Shown here: piece by piece, positions 8,026-17,051 of the stretch
How positions within the stretch are numbered: the stretch's first letter is position 1
Layout: each line of letters opens with the position of its first letter
Origin: Conexibacter woesei DSM 14684
GTDB lineage: Bacteria > Actinomycetota > Thermoleophilia > Solirubrobacterales > Solirubrobacteraceae
Length of the DNA stretch: 64,000 nt
Assembly (NCBI RefSeq): GCF_000025265.1
Contig: NC_013739.1
Location: 1,364,001 to 1,428,000, forward strand
Direction: 5' to 3'
Position numbers and translations under genes: made by a program
The notes under the pieces: generated by a model
Seen by the model: only the letters and a program-made list of their open reading frames with translations
Databases searched by the model: none
Told to the model about the DNA's origin: nothing

Positions 8026-9247
8026 GCCGCTCGACGAGCCCGAAGCCGGTCGGGTCGGTCGCCATGCCGAGCGTCGTGCTCAGCAGCAGCGCGGCGCCGG
8101 CGCCGGCCGCGCGGTCGAACGCGAGGAACGAGCTGAAGCCGCCGGTCGCGCCGTTGTGCCAGTGGACCCGTGCACCGCTCGCGCCGGTGCCGTCGCCGGT
8201 GCCGGCGCGCTCGCCCTTCACCATCCAGCCGAGGCCGATCCGCTCGCCGCCGGACGCGTCGCGGCGCGGCTGCTGGGCGGCCTCGAGCGCGGGGGCGATC
8301 GGCGTCGCGGTGGGGTCGAGCTGCGCGCGCAGGAACCGCAGCATGTCGCGCGGGGTCGAGCGCAGGCCGCCGGCGCCGGCGAACGCGCCCATGTGCCACG
8401 GCGGAACGGGCAGCCCGCCGCGGTTGTGGCCGATCGCCCACTCGTCCTCCGGCGCGGGCGCGATGCTGGTCTGCGTCATCCCGAGCGGCCTGCAGACGCG
8501 CTCGACGACAAGCGTGCCGTAGTCGCGCCCGGCGGCGCGCGCGAGCACGTGGCCGAGCAGCCCGGCGCCGAGGTTGGAGTAGCGCCAGCGGCGCGAGCGG
8601 CGCAGCCGCACGTAGCGCAGCGAGCGTTCGAGCCGCGCGCCGTCCCACTCGGCGTAGGGGTCGGGCGGGTCGGCGGCGAGCGCGGCGAGCAGGAGCGCGC
8701 CGGGCAGCCGCGGCAGCCCCGACGTGTGGGTGCTCAGGTCGAGCAGCGTGATCGCGCCGACGCGCGGCCGCACGCCGGGCAGGAAGCGGTCGAGCGGGTC
8801 GTCGAGCGCGACGACCCCCTCGTGCACGAGGTCGGCGAGCAGGATCCCGGTGAAGACCTTCGTCAGCGAGCCGATCTCGACGAGCGAGTCGGCGTCGAGC
8901 ATGCCGGCGCCGTGCATCACGATCGCCTCGTCGCGACCGGCGACGCCGATCGCGGCGACGTCGCTCCAGGCGGGGCCGAGCGGCACGCGCACCAGCTCGC
9001 CGGCGACCAGCTCGGCGACGTGGCGGTCACCGTCGCCCGCGTCGCCGGCCGCGACCCACGTATGCGGCGCAGGCGCCGAGCGGGCGCGGCGCCGGCCGCG
9101 GGCGCGCCGCGCGGCGATCAGGGCCGCGCCGAGCAGCGCGAGCAGGCCGCCGATCGCGGCGAGCACGCCGGCGCCGAGCGCGAGGCCGAACAGGGCGGTC
9201 AGCGCGCCCACGCCGAGCGCCGAATAGCGGATCCGTTCGAGCGCCAT
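7994..9247 (-). CDS. Serine beta-lactamase-like hydrolase, membrane anchored
   Basis: A 417-residue class C beta-lactamase / esterase-fold protein. Two hydrophobic helices at residues about 10-45 precede a basic stretch and probably anchor it in the membrane. The SxxK nucleophile motif is SLTK in VEIGSLTKVFTGILL, the YxN motif is YSNLG, and HNGATGG replaces the KTG box. The GHNRGG and LGWM segments are also family-like. The substrate could be a peptide, an ester or a D-amino-acid compound. A TAGCAT box 6 nt before the ATG suggests leaderless expression. Confidence 0.88.
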   Translation of the reverse strand: MALERIRYSALGVGALTALFGLALGAGVLAAIGGLLALLGAALIAARRARGRRRARSAPAPHTWVAAGDAGDGDRHVAELVAGELVRVPLGPAWSDVAAIGVAGRDEAIVMHGAGMLDADSLVEIGSLTKVFTGILLADLVHEGVVALDDPLDRFLPGVRPRVGAITLLDLSTHTSGLPRLPGALLLAALAADPPDPYAEWDGARLERSLRYVRLRRSRRWRYSNLGAGLLGHVLARAAGRDYGTLVVERVCRPLGMTQTSIAPAPEDEWAIGHNRGGLPVPPWHMGAFAGAGGLRSTPRDMLRFLRAQLDPTATPIAPALEAAQQPRRDASGGERIGLGWMVKGERAGTGDGTGASGARVHWHNGATGGFSSFLAFDRAAGAGAALLLSTTLGMATDPTGFGLVERLSAARPEAAA

Positions 9248-9253
9248 CGCGCG

Positions 9254-9259
9254 ATGCTA
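9254..9259 (-). promoter_or_regulatory. Putative -10 box (TAGCAT), leaderless
   Basis: TAGCAT on the minus strand is separated by 6 nt from the ATG of the serine hydrolase. Confidence 0.4.
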
Positions 9260-9326
9260 CGAACGCGGCGCGTGCACGTCGGTACGGCTCGCCGCACTGT
9301 CGCGGCGGGCGGCGGGCGGCGCTCGC

Positions 9327-9824
9327 CTACGACGCGAGCGCGCGCTCGATCGCCCGGCGGCAGCGCGCGCCGAGGTCGTCGCCGTCGCCGTCGATCAGCG
9401 GGCGGGCGGCCGCGGCCGGGGCGGCGGCGCGCAGCGCCGGACGTACGCCGGCGGGCGTGGCGACGGGGAGGATGTGGGACGGCACGCCCGCGTTCGCGAA
9501 CCGCCGAGCGAGCGCATCCGCGCTCGGCGTCACGACGACCACCGGGCTCGGCGTGCACCCGTCGGTGGCCAGCGGTCCGGTCAGCTCGCCGTAGACGACG
9601 AGCAGTTGCGTGAGCTGCTCGTCGTCGAGCACGCCGGCCGCCGTCAGGTCGATGACGAGCCCGAGCCGCTCGTGCGCGGCCAGCTCGGCGATCCGCGCGG
9701 CGAGCGCTCGCGTCGCGCTCGCGTCGAGAGCGGTCGTCAGCTCGAAGACGGCGGAGCCGTCCGCCGGGAAGCTGAGCCGCCAACGCGGGCCGCGCTTGGC
9801 ATCTGTGCCGTGCTCGTCGTCCAT
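9327..9824 (-). CDS. STAS-like (anti-sigma-factor antagonist fold) protein
   Basis: A 165-residue protein. The pattern SAVFELTTALDASATRALAARIAEL, then GLVIDLTAAGVLDDEQLTQLLVVYGEL, fits the alternating strand/helix of STAS domains. The Ser/Thr phosphorylation position is weak because GVLDDE replaces the usual SS. An Ala/Pro-rich C-terminal tail follows. An ATG at 9833 abuts the GAAGGA ribosome site with no spacer, while ATG at 9824 is 9 nt away, so 9824 was chosen. It is divergent from the PAS/LuxR regulator, which suggests a joint signalling role. Confidence 0.6.
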   Translation of the reverse strand: MDDEHGTDAKRGPRWRLSFPADGSAVFELTTALDASATRALAARIAELAAHERLGLVIDLTAAGVLDDEQLTQLLVVYGELTGPLATDGCTPSPVVVVTPSADALARRFANAGVPSHILPVATPAGVRPALRAAAPAAAARPLIDGDGDDLGARCRRAIERALAS

Positions 9825-9940
9825 GATTCGCATTCCTTCTCAAAGCTAACGATCGCTCGCACCACCGAGGGATAGTCACGCACCACCCGAATGGTCGAAC
9901 TTCGCTCTACGCAGGAACATTTGACTAATCGGCGGTGCGG

Positions 9941-9946
9941 TAGGGT
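9941..9946 (+). promoter_or_regulatory. Putative leaderless promoter (TTGACT ... TAGGGT)
   Basis: TAGGGT lies 6 nt before the ATG of the PAS/LuxR regulator. A TTGACT at 9921-9926 could be the -35 element, though the spacer is only 14 nt. Confidence 0.4.
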
Positions 9947-9952
9947 TGCACG

Positions 9953-11281
9953 ATGGCTCCCGGTGACGCCCGGTCCGCTGCGGACCCCGGGCCGATCAGC
10001 TACGTCCGTCTGTCAGCGGCGGTGGCCGCCGCGACGGCCGATCTCGGCGACGACGCGGCCGGCGTCCAGCACGCGCGGACGCTCGTGGTCGAGGACATGG
10101 TCCTCGTCGTCGTTCCCGGCGACACTGCGCCCGAGGTGCTGTCGGCGGCGCGCGACCGTCTCGTCCCGGTGATCGAGCGCGAGGCGCGGCGGCGCGTCGA
10201 GCGCGCGACGGTCATGACCGGCGAGCACGCCGCGACCGTGATGTTCGCGCTCGCCCACCGCGACCTCGAACCGTCAGCCGCCGCGGCGCCGACGCTGATG
10301 CGCAGCGAGCTGCACGACCGCGCCGAGATCGCGATCGACCTCGACGGCCGCATCACCGCGTGGGGGCCCGACGCCGAGTCGCTGCTCGGCTGGCCGGCCG
10401 CGGCAGGCGTCGGCGCGCCGCTGGCGATGCTCGTGTCCGAGCGCTCGGAAGTGCGCGTCGACGAGCTGCTCGCTGCCGTCACGGCCGGCCGTCCACTCGG
10501 CGATCGCCGCACCGCCTGGCGCACAAAAGAGGGGATGGTGATGCCGCTGACGCTGTCGGCGGCGCCGCTGCTGCGCGCGGGCGCGGTGATCGGCGGGGCG
10601 GTCGTGGTCGAGTGCAGCGGCCTGACCGGTTGGAGCGTCGCGGCGCACGACGAGCTGGACGTCGAGCGGCTCGCCGGCGTCGGCACGTGGAAGTGGCGCT
10701 TCGCGAGCGGCCGGATGACGTGGTCGCCGCAGCTCGTCGCGCTCCACGGCGCGGTCCACGATCCCGACGAGCCGAACGCCAACATGCTCGCCGCCTACGC
10801 CCACCCCGACGACCGCGAGCGGCTGCGCGCGGCGCTCGTGCACGCGGCGCTCGTGCCGCTGCCGGCGTCGGTCGACTACCGCCTGCTGCGGACCGACGGC
10901 CGGCTCCGCTACGTCCATCTCCACGCCGAGATCGTCTGCGACGAGAACGGCGTCGCGGAGGCGCTCGTCGGGACGGTGCAGGACGTCACCGAGCTGCGCA
11001 GCGCGGCCGACGTGGCGGAGCGCCTCGCGGCCGAGCTGGTCGCCGCCGGGCCGCCGGCGGCGGCGGGCGAGGAGGCGTTCGAGCGGCGGCTCGGCGCGCG
11101 CCAGCACGAGGTGCTCGGGCTGATGGCGGAGGGGCTCGGCAACGCCGAGATCGCCACGCGCCTGTTCCTCTCGGAGTCGACCGTCAAGTGGCACGTGAAG
11201 AAGATCCTGCGCGAGCTGCACGCGGCCAACCGCGCGGAGGCGGTCGCCCATTACGTGCGCGCGGTCGCGGCGCGCAGATAG
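9953..11281 (+). CDS. MpsC-like / PAS / PAS / LuxR transcriptional regulator
   Basis: A 442-residue one-component regulator. Residues about 16-110 resemble the MpsC/DUF2294 fold (VEDMVLVVVPGD, IEREARRRVERATVMTGEHAATVMFA). Residues about 121-215 form a PAS domain (IDLDGRITAWGPDAESLLGW). Residues about 232-335 form a second PAS with PAC (TWKWRFASGRMTWSPQ, YRLLRTDGRLRYVHLHAEI, VGTVQDVTELR). The C-terminus is a LuxR HTH (LGARQHEVLGLMAEGLGNAEIATRLFLSESTVKWHVKKI). It has no receiver Asp and so is likely controlled by a PAS ligand. It probably works with the divergent STAS-like gene. Confidence 0.8.
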   Translation: MAPGDARSAADPGPISYVRLSAAVAAATADLGDDAAGVQHARTLVVEDMVLVVVPGDTAPEVLSAARDRLVPVIEREARRRVERATVMTGEHAATVMFALAHRDLEPSAAAAPTLMRSELHDRAEIAIDLDGRITAWGPDAESLLGWPAAAGVGAPLAMLVSERSEVRVDELLAAVTAGRPLGDRRTAWRTKEGMVMPLTLSAAPLLRAGAVIGGAVVVECSGLTGWSVAAHDELDVERLAGVGTWKWRFASGRMTWSPQLVALHGAVHDPDEPNANMLAAYAHPDDRERLRAALVHAALVPLPASVDYRLLRTDGRLRYVHLHAEIVCDENGVAEALVGTVQDVTELRSAADVAERLAAELVAAGPPAAAGEEAFERRLGARQHEVLGLMAEGLGNAEIATRLFLSESTVKWHVKKILRELHAANRAEAVAHYVRAVAARR

Positions 11282-11282
11282 C

Positions 11283-13997
11283 TCAGCGCCGCAGCGCCGG
11301 CGTCGGCACCGGCGGCGCGCTCGGCACGACCCGCACGCGCGCATCGACGACGACCGCGCCGCCGGCGTGCACGACGACGGGGTTGCAGTCCAACTCGACG
11401 ACCTCGGGGTGCGCGTCGACCAGCCCGCTGACGCGCAGCACGACCTCCTCCAGCGCCTCGACGTCGACGGGCTCGGAGCCGCGGTAGCCCTCCAGCAGCG
11501 GGAACGTGCCGAGCTCGCGCAGCATGTTGCGCGCGCCGCGGTCGGTCACGGGCGCGAGCCGCACGGCGACGTCTCTCAGCAGCTCGACCGCCCGGCCGCC
11601 GGCGCCGCACGCGACGACCGGGCCGAACAGCGGGTCGGTCGTCGAGCCGACGAGCAGCTCGAGGCCGGTCGGCGCCATCCGCTGGACGAGGAAGCCGTCG
11701 AGCGCGTCGCGGTCCGTCGCGAACCGCTCGCGCATCCGCTGCGCCGCGCGGCGCGTCGCCGACGGTCCCGAGAGCCCCAGCTCGACGCCGCCGCGCTCGG
11801 ACTTGTGCAGCATCTTCGGCGCGAGCGCCTTCAGCGCGACCGGCCCGTCGAGCTCGCTCGCCGCGCGCGCGGCGGCGGTCGGGCTGCGGACGACCCGCTG
11901 CGACGGCAGCGGCAGGCCGTGACAGGCGAGCAGGTCGTGCGTCGCGAGCGCGTCGAGCCAGCCGCCGCCCGGCTGCTCGGCGAGCGCCCGCGCGACGATC
12001 GCCGACGCCTCGTCGCCGCGCACGCCGTCGAGTCGCGGCACGTGCCCGCGCGGCGCTCTGCGCCAGCGCGCGTGCTCGGCCGCGCGTGCCAGCGCCCGTG
12101 CGGCGTCCTCGGGGTAGCGGAAGCTCGGCAGCGGGCCGCCGAGCCGCTCGCCCGTCATGAAGACGGGCAGCAGCGGGAGCCGGCCGGCGAGCGCGCCGGC
12201 GGCGTCGCGCAGCGCGCCGGCGACCTCCTCGGCGCGGGCGAACGGGCGCGGCACGAAGACGGCGATCACCGCGTCGACCGCGCCCGCGCGGCCGATCGCC
12301 TCGACGGCGCCGGCGAACGCCTGCGGCGTCGCGTCGACGAGCAGGTCGACGGGGTTCGCCAGTCCCGCGCTCGCCGGCACGATCGCGGCGAGCCGGCGCC
12401 GCAGCGGCTCCGGCAGCCGCGGCAGCTCCAGCCCGGCCGCCTGGCACGCGTCGGCGGCGAGGATCCCTGGACCGCCGGCGTTCGTCACGATCGCGACGCG
12501 CCGGCCGGCCGGCAGCGGCTGGCGCTCCAGCAGCGCGGCGAGGTCGAACAGCTCGCCGAGCGTGTCGACGCGCAACACGCCCGCCTGGCGGAAGAGCGCG
12601 GCGACCGCCAGCTCGGAGGAGGCCAGCAGCGCGCCGGTGTGCGAGGAGGCCGCGCGCGCTCCGGCCGCGGTACGTCCCGCCTTGACCGCGACGATCGGCT
12701 TGCGCTGGCCGACGCGCCGCGCGATGCGAGCGAACTTGCGCGGGTTCCCGAACGACTCCAGATAGAGGAGGATCGCTCTCGTGCGCTCGTCCTGCTCGCT
12801 CCATTCGAGGAAGTCGTTGCCGGACAGGTCCGCCTTGTTGCCGACCGAGACGAACGTCGAGACGCCGATCCCGAGCGCGCGCGCCTGCTCCAGCAGCGCG
12901 ATCCCGACGCCGCCGCTCTGCGACAGCAGCCCGATCCCGCCGGCCGGCGGATGGCTCGGGGCGAACGTCGCGTCGAGCCGCACGCGCGGGTCGGTGTTGA
13001 GCACGCCGAGGCAGTTGGGGCCGACCAGCCGCATGCCCGCGCCGCGGCATGCGCGCAGCAGCTCGCGCTGGCGCGCGGCGCCGTCGGGACCGCTCTCGGC
13101 GAAGCCGGCCGCGAGCACCGCGAGCGCGCGCACGCCGCGCTCGCCGCAGGCGCGCGCGGCGCCGAGCACCTCGCCCGCGGGGACCGCCAGCACGGCGAGG
13201 TCGATCTCGTCGGGGACCTCGTCGAGCGAGCGGTAGCAGCGGTGGGACCCGATCGCACGGCCACGGCGCTCGACCGCGTGCAGCGCGCCGGTGTAGCCGG
13301 ACGCGACGAGGTTCGCGAAGACGGCGCCGCCGATCGTCGCCGCGTCGTGCGTCGCGCCGAGCACCGCGATCGAGGCGGGCGCCAGCACCGCGTCCATCGC
13401 GGCGACGGCCGCGATCCGCTCGCGCCGGCGGAAGCGCTCGCGTGCCTCGTCGGTGAACGCGGTCGGCATCTGGACGGTCAGCACGCCCGGCTCGGCGGAG
13501 ACCTGCAACGGCAGTCTGCTCTCGCGGAAGACGCCGAGCATCTTGTGGTTCTCGGGCAGCACCTCGGCGACGAACGTGCCGATCCCCTGCGCTCGCGCGC
13601 CGAAGGCGAGGTGCGCGAGCAGGATCGACGCGAGCCCGCGGCCGCGCATCGGCTCGGCGACCTCGAACGCGACCTCGGCGCTGTCGGCGTCGATCCGCGC
13701 CCACGCGGCATGGCCGACGATCTCGCCGTCGCCGGTCAGCGCCAGCAGCCCGTCGCGCTCGTGCCGGTCGACCTCGGCCGCCCAGCGCGCGGCGGCGGCG
13801 AGGTCCGCGGCGGGCGTGAAGAAGCGCAGGCGGCGCGAGTCGGCAGAGAGCGATTCGAGGAACGCGCGGACGGCCGGCAGGTCGTCGGCGTGGACGGGCC
13901 GCACGCGGATCGGCGCGCCGTCGCGCAGCGCGACGTCGACCTCGCGCGCCGCGAGCGCGGCGTCGCTCGGGACGGTCGGTTCCGTGGGAGCGGGCAC
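11283..13997 (-). CDS. GNAT acetyltransferase fused to ADP-forming acyl-CoA synthetase
   Basis: A 904-residue fusion. Residues about 20-190 form a GNAT domain (IRVRPVHADDLPAVRAFLESL, VAEPMRGRGLASILLAHLA). Residues about 215-670 form the CoA-binding and ligase region of COG1042 (SIAVLGATHD, MRLVGPNCLGVLNT, GIGLLSQSGGVGIALL, KAGRTAAGARAASSHTGALL with the phospho-His). The C-terminus is an ATP-grasp domain (VALKALAPKMLHKSERGGVELGL, DPLFGPVVACGAGG, ELDCNPVVV). This is the reverse of Salmonella Pat, where GNAT is C-terminal. It may activate acyl groups or acetylate acyl-CoA synthetases. The GTG at 13997 was chosen because the open frame upstream is low complexity. Confidence 0.87.
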   Translation of the reverse strand: MPAPTEPTVPSDAALAAREVDVALRDGAPIRVRPVHADDLPAVRAFLESLSADSRRLRFFTPAADLAAAARWAAEVDRHERDGLLALTGDGEIVGHAAWARIDADSAEVAFEVAEPMRGRGLASILLAHLAFGARAQGIGTFVAEVLPENHKMLGVFRESRLPLQVSAEPGVLTVQMPTAFTDEARERFRRRERIAAVAAMDAVLAPASIAVLGATHDAATIGGAVFANLVASGYTGALHAVERRGRAIGSHRCYRSLDEVPDEIDLAVLAVPAGEVLGAARACGERGVRALAVLAAGFAESGPDGAARQRELLRACRGAGMRLVGPNCLGVLNTDPRVRLDATFAPSHPPAGGIGLLSQSGGVGIALLEQARALGIGVSTFVSVGNKADLSGNDFLEWSEQDERTRAILLYLESFGNPRKFARIARRVGQRKPIVAVKAGRTAAGARAASSHTGALLASSELAVAALFRQAGVLRVDTLGELFDLAALLERQPLPAGRRVAIVTNAGGPGILAADACQAAGLELPRLPEPLRRRLAAIVPASAGLANPVDLLVDATPQAFAGAVEAIGRAGAVDAVIAVFVPRPFARAEEVAGALRDAAGALAGRLPLLPVFMTGERLGGPLPSFRYPEDAARALARAAEHARWRRAPRGHVPRLDGVRGDEASAIVARALAEQPGGGWLDALATHDLLACHGLPLPSQRVVRSPTAAARAASELDGPVALKALAPKMLHKSERGGVELGLSGPSATRRAAQRMRERFATDRDALDGFLVQRMAPTGLELLVGSTTDPLFGPVVACGAGGRAVELLRDVAVRLAPVTDRGARNMLRELGTFPLLEGYRGSEPVDVEALEEVVLRVSGLVDAHPEVVELDCNPVVVHAGGAVVVDARVRVVPSAPPVPTPALRR

Positions 13998-14067
13998 GCC
14001 CCGGTGATACCCGCAGCGCGCGCGGCTGCCCCGTCCGTCCACCGACCGCACCTTTGAGCGAGCTGGC

Positions 14068-15558
14068 GTGTCGCAACGCTCGATGGAGCAGAGGATCGAC
14101 CGCCGCACGTTGCTCGGGGCGGCCGGCGCGGGCGTCGCCGGCGGCGCGCTGCTGGCACATGTCCCGCCCGCCCGCGCCCGCGCGGCCGCGGCGGCGGCCG
14201 GTCCCAACGTGCTCGTGCTCGTGCTCGACTCGCTCCGCTACGACCACGTCGGAGCGAACGGGAACGCGTGGATCAGAACGCCCAACATCGACGCGCTCGC
14301 ACGCGAGAGCGTGCGCTTCACGCGCGCCTTCCCGGAGGCGATGCCGACAGTGCCGGCGCGCCGTTCGCTCCTGACGAGCCGCCGCGTCTACCCGTGGACG
14401 ACGTGGAGGCCGACGCGCAACCTGCCCGACAGTCCCGGCTGGACCGGGCTCGGGTGGAGCGAGCAGACGTGGCTCAGAGCGCTGAGAGCGCACGGCTACT
14501 GGACCGGCTACGTGACCGACAACCCGTTCCTGGCGTTCGCCTCGGCGTGGAAGCCGCTGCGCAGAGGCGTCGACCGCTTCATGCGGATCGGCGGTCAGGT
14601 CGGCGCGCTGCGGCCGGCGTCGACCGTCTCGCTCGCGTCCGCCCGCCACTGGCTTCCGCGCGACATGCAGACGGACGGCTACGTGAGCGGGATGCGCCAG
14701 CACCTCGCGAACCTCGGCGGCGCGCGCGACGAGCGCGAGCAGTGCTGCGCGCGCGTCTTCTCGCACGCGCTCGACGTGCTCGGCAGCGCCCAGCGCTCGA
14801 AGAAGCCGTTCGCGCTCGTCGTCGACTGCTTCGACCCGCACGAGCCGTGGGCGCCGGTGCGCAAGTACCGCGACATGTACGGCGACGACGGCTACAGAGC
14901 GAACGAGCCGGGCAACGTCCGCTACCGGCCGGCGAGATACCTGACCGGCGACGAGCTGCGCCGGCTGCCGCAGCTGTACGCGGCGGCAGTCACGCAGACC
15001 GACGCCTGGCTCGGCCACTTCCTCGGCCGCTTCTACGACGCCGGCCTCGCCGACAGCACCGCGATCGTCCTGCTCAGCGATCACGGGATCGTGCTCGGCG
15101 ACCGCGGCTGGACGGGCAAGCCGGCGCTGCAGCTGCACCCGGAGCTGATCCAGGTGCCGTTCCTGCTGCGCGCGCCCGACCGCCGCGGCGCCGGCACGAC
15201 GAGCGGCTACTTCGCCTCGCCGCACGACGTCGGCCCGACGCTGCTGGCGATGACCGGTGTGCCGCGGCCGGAGCGGATGGACGGGGCCGACCTCTCGCCG
15301 CTGCTGAGCGGTGGGGCGCCCGCGACCCCGCGGCCGTTCTGGTTCGGCGGCTACGCCAACCACTGGTACTACCGCGACGACCGCTGGGCGCTGATCGCGG
15401 ACGGCAACAACAGAGGCCGCGGCCTGTACGACCTGCGCAAGGACCCCGGCGAGCGGGACAACGTCGCGTCCGAGCACCTGCGTCTGCTCGCGCAGATCCA
15501 CGGCACGGTGCTGCGCGCTGCGGGGTTGAAGCGGTTGCCCTATTTTGGAGCGAGATGA
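14068..15558 (+). CDS. Exported sulfatase/phosphoesterase-like hydrolase with Thr at the nucleophile position
   Basis: A 496-residue alkaline-phosphatase-superfamily hydrolase. A twin-arginine signal (IDRRTLLGAAGAGVAGGALL) predicts Tat export. The metal-binding Asp is in VLVLDSLRYDHVG. The sulfatase signature C-x-P-x-R is present as TVPARRSLLTSRR, so the formylglycine Cys is Thr. That makes a classic sulfatase unlikely and a phosphodiesterase or phosphotransferase chemistry possible. DHG occurs in LLSDHGIVLGDRGWTGKP. An in-frame ATG at 14083 is an alternative start. Its stop overlaps the next sulfatase (ATGA), so the two are translated together. Confidence 0.85.
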   Translation: MSQRSMEQRIDRRTLLGAAGAGVAGGALLAHVPPARARAAAAAAGPNVLVLVLDSLRYDHVGANGNAWIRTPNIDALARESVRFTRAFPEAMPTVPARRSLLTSRRVYPWTTWRPTRNLPDSPGWTGLGWSEQTWLRALRAHGYWTGYVTDNPFLAFASAWKPLRRGVDRFMRIGGQVGALRPASTVSLASARHWLPRDMQTDGYVSGMRQHLANLGGARDEREQCCARVFSHALDVLGSAQRSKKPFALVVDCFDPHEPWAPVRKYRDMYGDDGYRANEPGNVRYRPARYLTGDELRRLPQLYAAAVTQTDAWLGHFLGRFYDAGLADSTAIVLLSDHGIVLGDRGWTGKPALQLHPELIQVPFLLRAPDRRGAGTTSGYFASPHDVGPTLLAMTGVPRPERMDGADLSPLLSGGAPATPRPFWFGGYANHWYYRDDRWALIADGNNRGRGLYDLRKDPGERDNVASEHLRLLAQIHGTVLRAAGLKRLPYFGAR

Positions 15559-17051
15559 AGGCCGGCCGTGCCTCCCTGGCCGCGTTCGCCGCGGCCGCAC
15601 TGCTCTGCATGCTCGCCGCGCGCCCGGCCGGCGCGCAGGTCGCCCCGCCCGCGCAGCCGAACATCGTCTTCGTGCTCGCCGACGACCTGTCGTGGGATCT
15701 CGTCGAGCACATGCCGAACGTCCAGCGGCTGCGGCGCGACGGCGTCACCTTCTCCGACTACGTCGTGACCGACTCGCTCTGCTGCCCGTCGCGCGCGTCG
15801 ATCCTGACGGGCAGATATCCGCACAACACCGGCATCTACCGCAACAGCGGCGCGGACGGCGGCTTCCTCGCGTTCCGCGCGCGGGGGCTGGAGCAGGCGA
15901 CGTTCGCGACCGCGCTGCAGGCGGCCGGCTACCGCACCGCGCTGATGGGCAAGTACATGAACCAGTACAGCCCGGGGCGCGTGCGCGACGCGCTCGGCCG
16001 CCCGTACGTGCCGCCGGGCTGGACCGACTGGCGCGTCGCGGGCAACGGCTATCCCGGCTACGGCTACCGGCTGACGAGCGGCGAGGGCGTCGAGCGGCGC
16101 GGCCACGCGGCGCAGGACTACCTGACCGACGTGCTGCGCCGCGACGCGATCGGCTTCGTCTCCGGCGCGGTCGCGGCGGGGCAGCCGTTCCTGCTGCAGC
16201 TGTCGACGTTCGCGCCGCACACGCCGGCGACACCGGCGCCGCGCGACGAGGACCGCTTCGGCAACGCGATGGCGCCGCGGACCGCGTCGTTCGACGAGGC
16301 CGACCTCTCGGACAAGCCGCGCTGGCTGCGCGGCCACCCGCCGCTGACCGCCGCGCAGCAGTGGCGGATCGACGACCTCTTCCGCGAGCGCGTCCGCTCC
16401 GTGCAGGCGGTCGACCGCGCGATCGGCCGGCTGCGCGAGCAGCTGCGCCGGCTCGGCGTCGCCCGCAGCACGTACGTCGTCTTCAGCTCCGACAACGGCT
16501 TCCACATGGGTCAGCACCGCCTCACGCCCGGCAAGCTGACGGCGTACGACGCCGACGTGCGCGTGCCGCTGATCGTCGCAGGGCCGGGGGTGCCGGCGGG
16601 GGCGACGGTGTCCGAGATCGCCGAGAACGTCGACCTCTGCCCGACCTTCTCGGAGCTGGGCGGGGCGGTCGCGCCGGCGGGCGTGGACGGGCGCAGCCTC
16701 GTGCCCCTGCTGCATGGGAGCCCGGTCGCCGAATGGCGCGAGGCGGCGCTGATCGAGCATCGCGGGACGGTGACCTCGCCGGCGGACCCGGACTTCCCGG
16801 AGCGCGGCAGCGGCAACCCGCCGACGTACGAGGCGCTGCGCACGCGCGACGCTCTCTACGTCGAGTACGCCGACGGCGAGCGCGAGCTCTACGATCGCCG
16901 GGTGGATCCCGACGAGCTGGACAACATCGCCGCGGAGGCGCCGCCCGAGCGGCTCGCGCGGCTGTCGGCCGCGCTGCGGGCGATGCGGACGTGCGCCGGC
17001 CCCGGCTGCCGTGGTGCCGCGCCGCTGGGGACCGGGGTGCTGACCCCGTGA
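15555..17051 (+). CDS. Secreted arylsulfatase-type sulfatase
   Basis: A 498-residue sulfatase with a Sec signal peptide (SLAAFAAAALLCMLAARPAGA, cleavage near residue 27). Metal ligands are in IVFVLADDLSWD. The formylglycine motif is intact: CCPSRASILTGRYPHNTG. SSDNGFHMGQHRL supplies the later Asp-Asn and His ligands. It overlaps the upstream hydrolase and the downstream phosphatase by 4 nt each. The substrate is unknown. The pair of hydrolases in one operon, one Cys-type and one Thr-type, suggests successive steps on one sulfated or phosphorylated ester. Confidence 0.92.
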   Translation: MKAGRASLAAFAAAALLCMLAARPAGAQVAPPAQPNIVFVLADDLSWDLVEHMPNVQRLRRDGVTFSDYVVTDSLCCPSRASILTGRYPHNTGIYRNSGADGGFLAFRARGLEQATFATALQAAGYRTALMGKYMNQYSPGRVRDALGRPYVPPGWTDWRVAGNGYPGYGYRLTSGEGVERRGHAAQDYLTDVLRRDAIGFVSGAVAAGQPFLLQLSTFAPHTPATPAPRDEDRFGNAMAPRTASFDEADLSDKPRWLRGHPPLTAAQQWRIDDLFRERVRSVQAVDRAIGRLREQLRRLGVARSTYVVFSSDNGFHMGQHRLTPGKLTAYDADVRVPLIVAGPGVPAGATVSEIAENVDLCPTFSELGGAVAPAGVDGRSLVPLLHGSPVAEWREAALIEHRGTVTSPADPDFPERGSGNPPTYEALRTRDALYVEYADGERELYDRRVDPDELDNIAAEAPPERLARLSAALRAMRTCAGPGCRGAAPLGTGVLTP

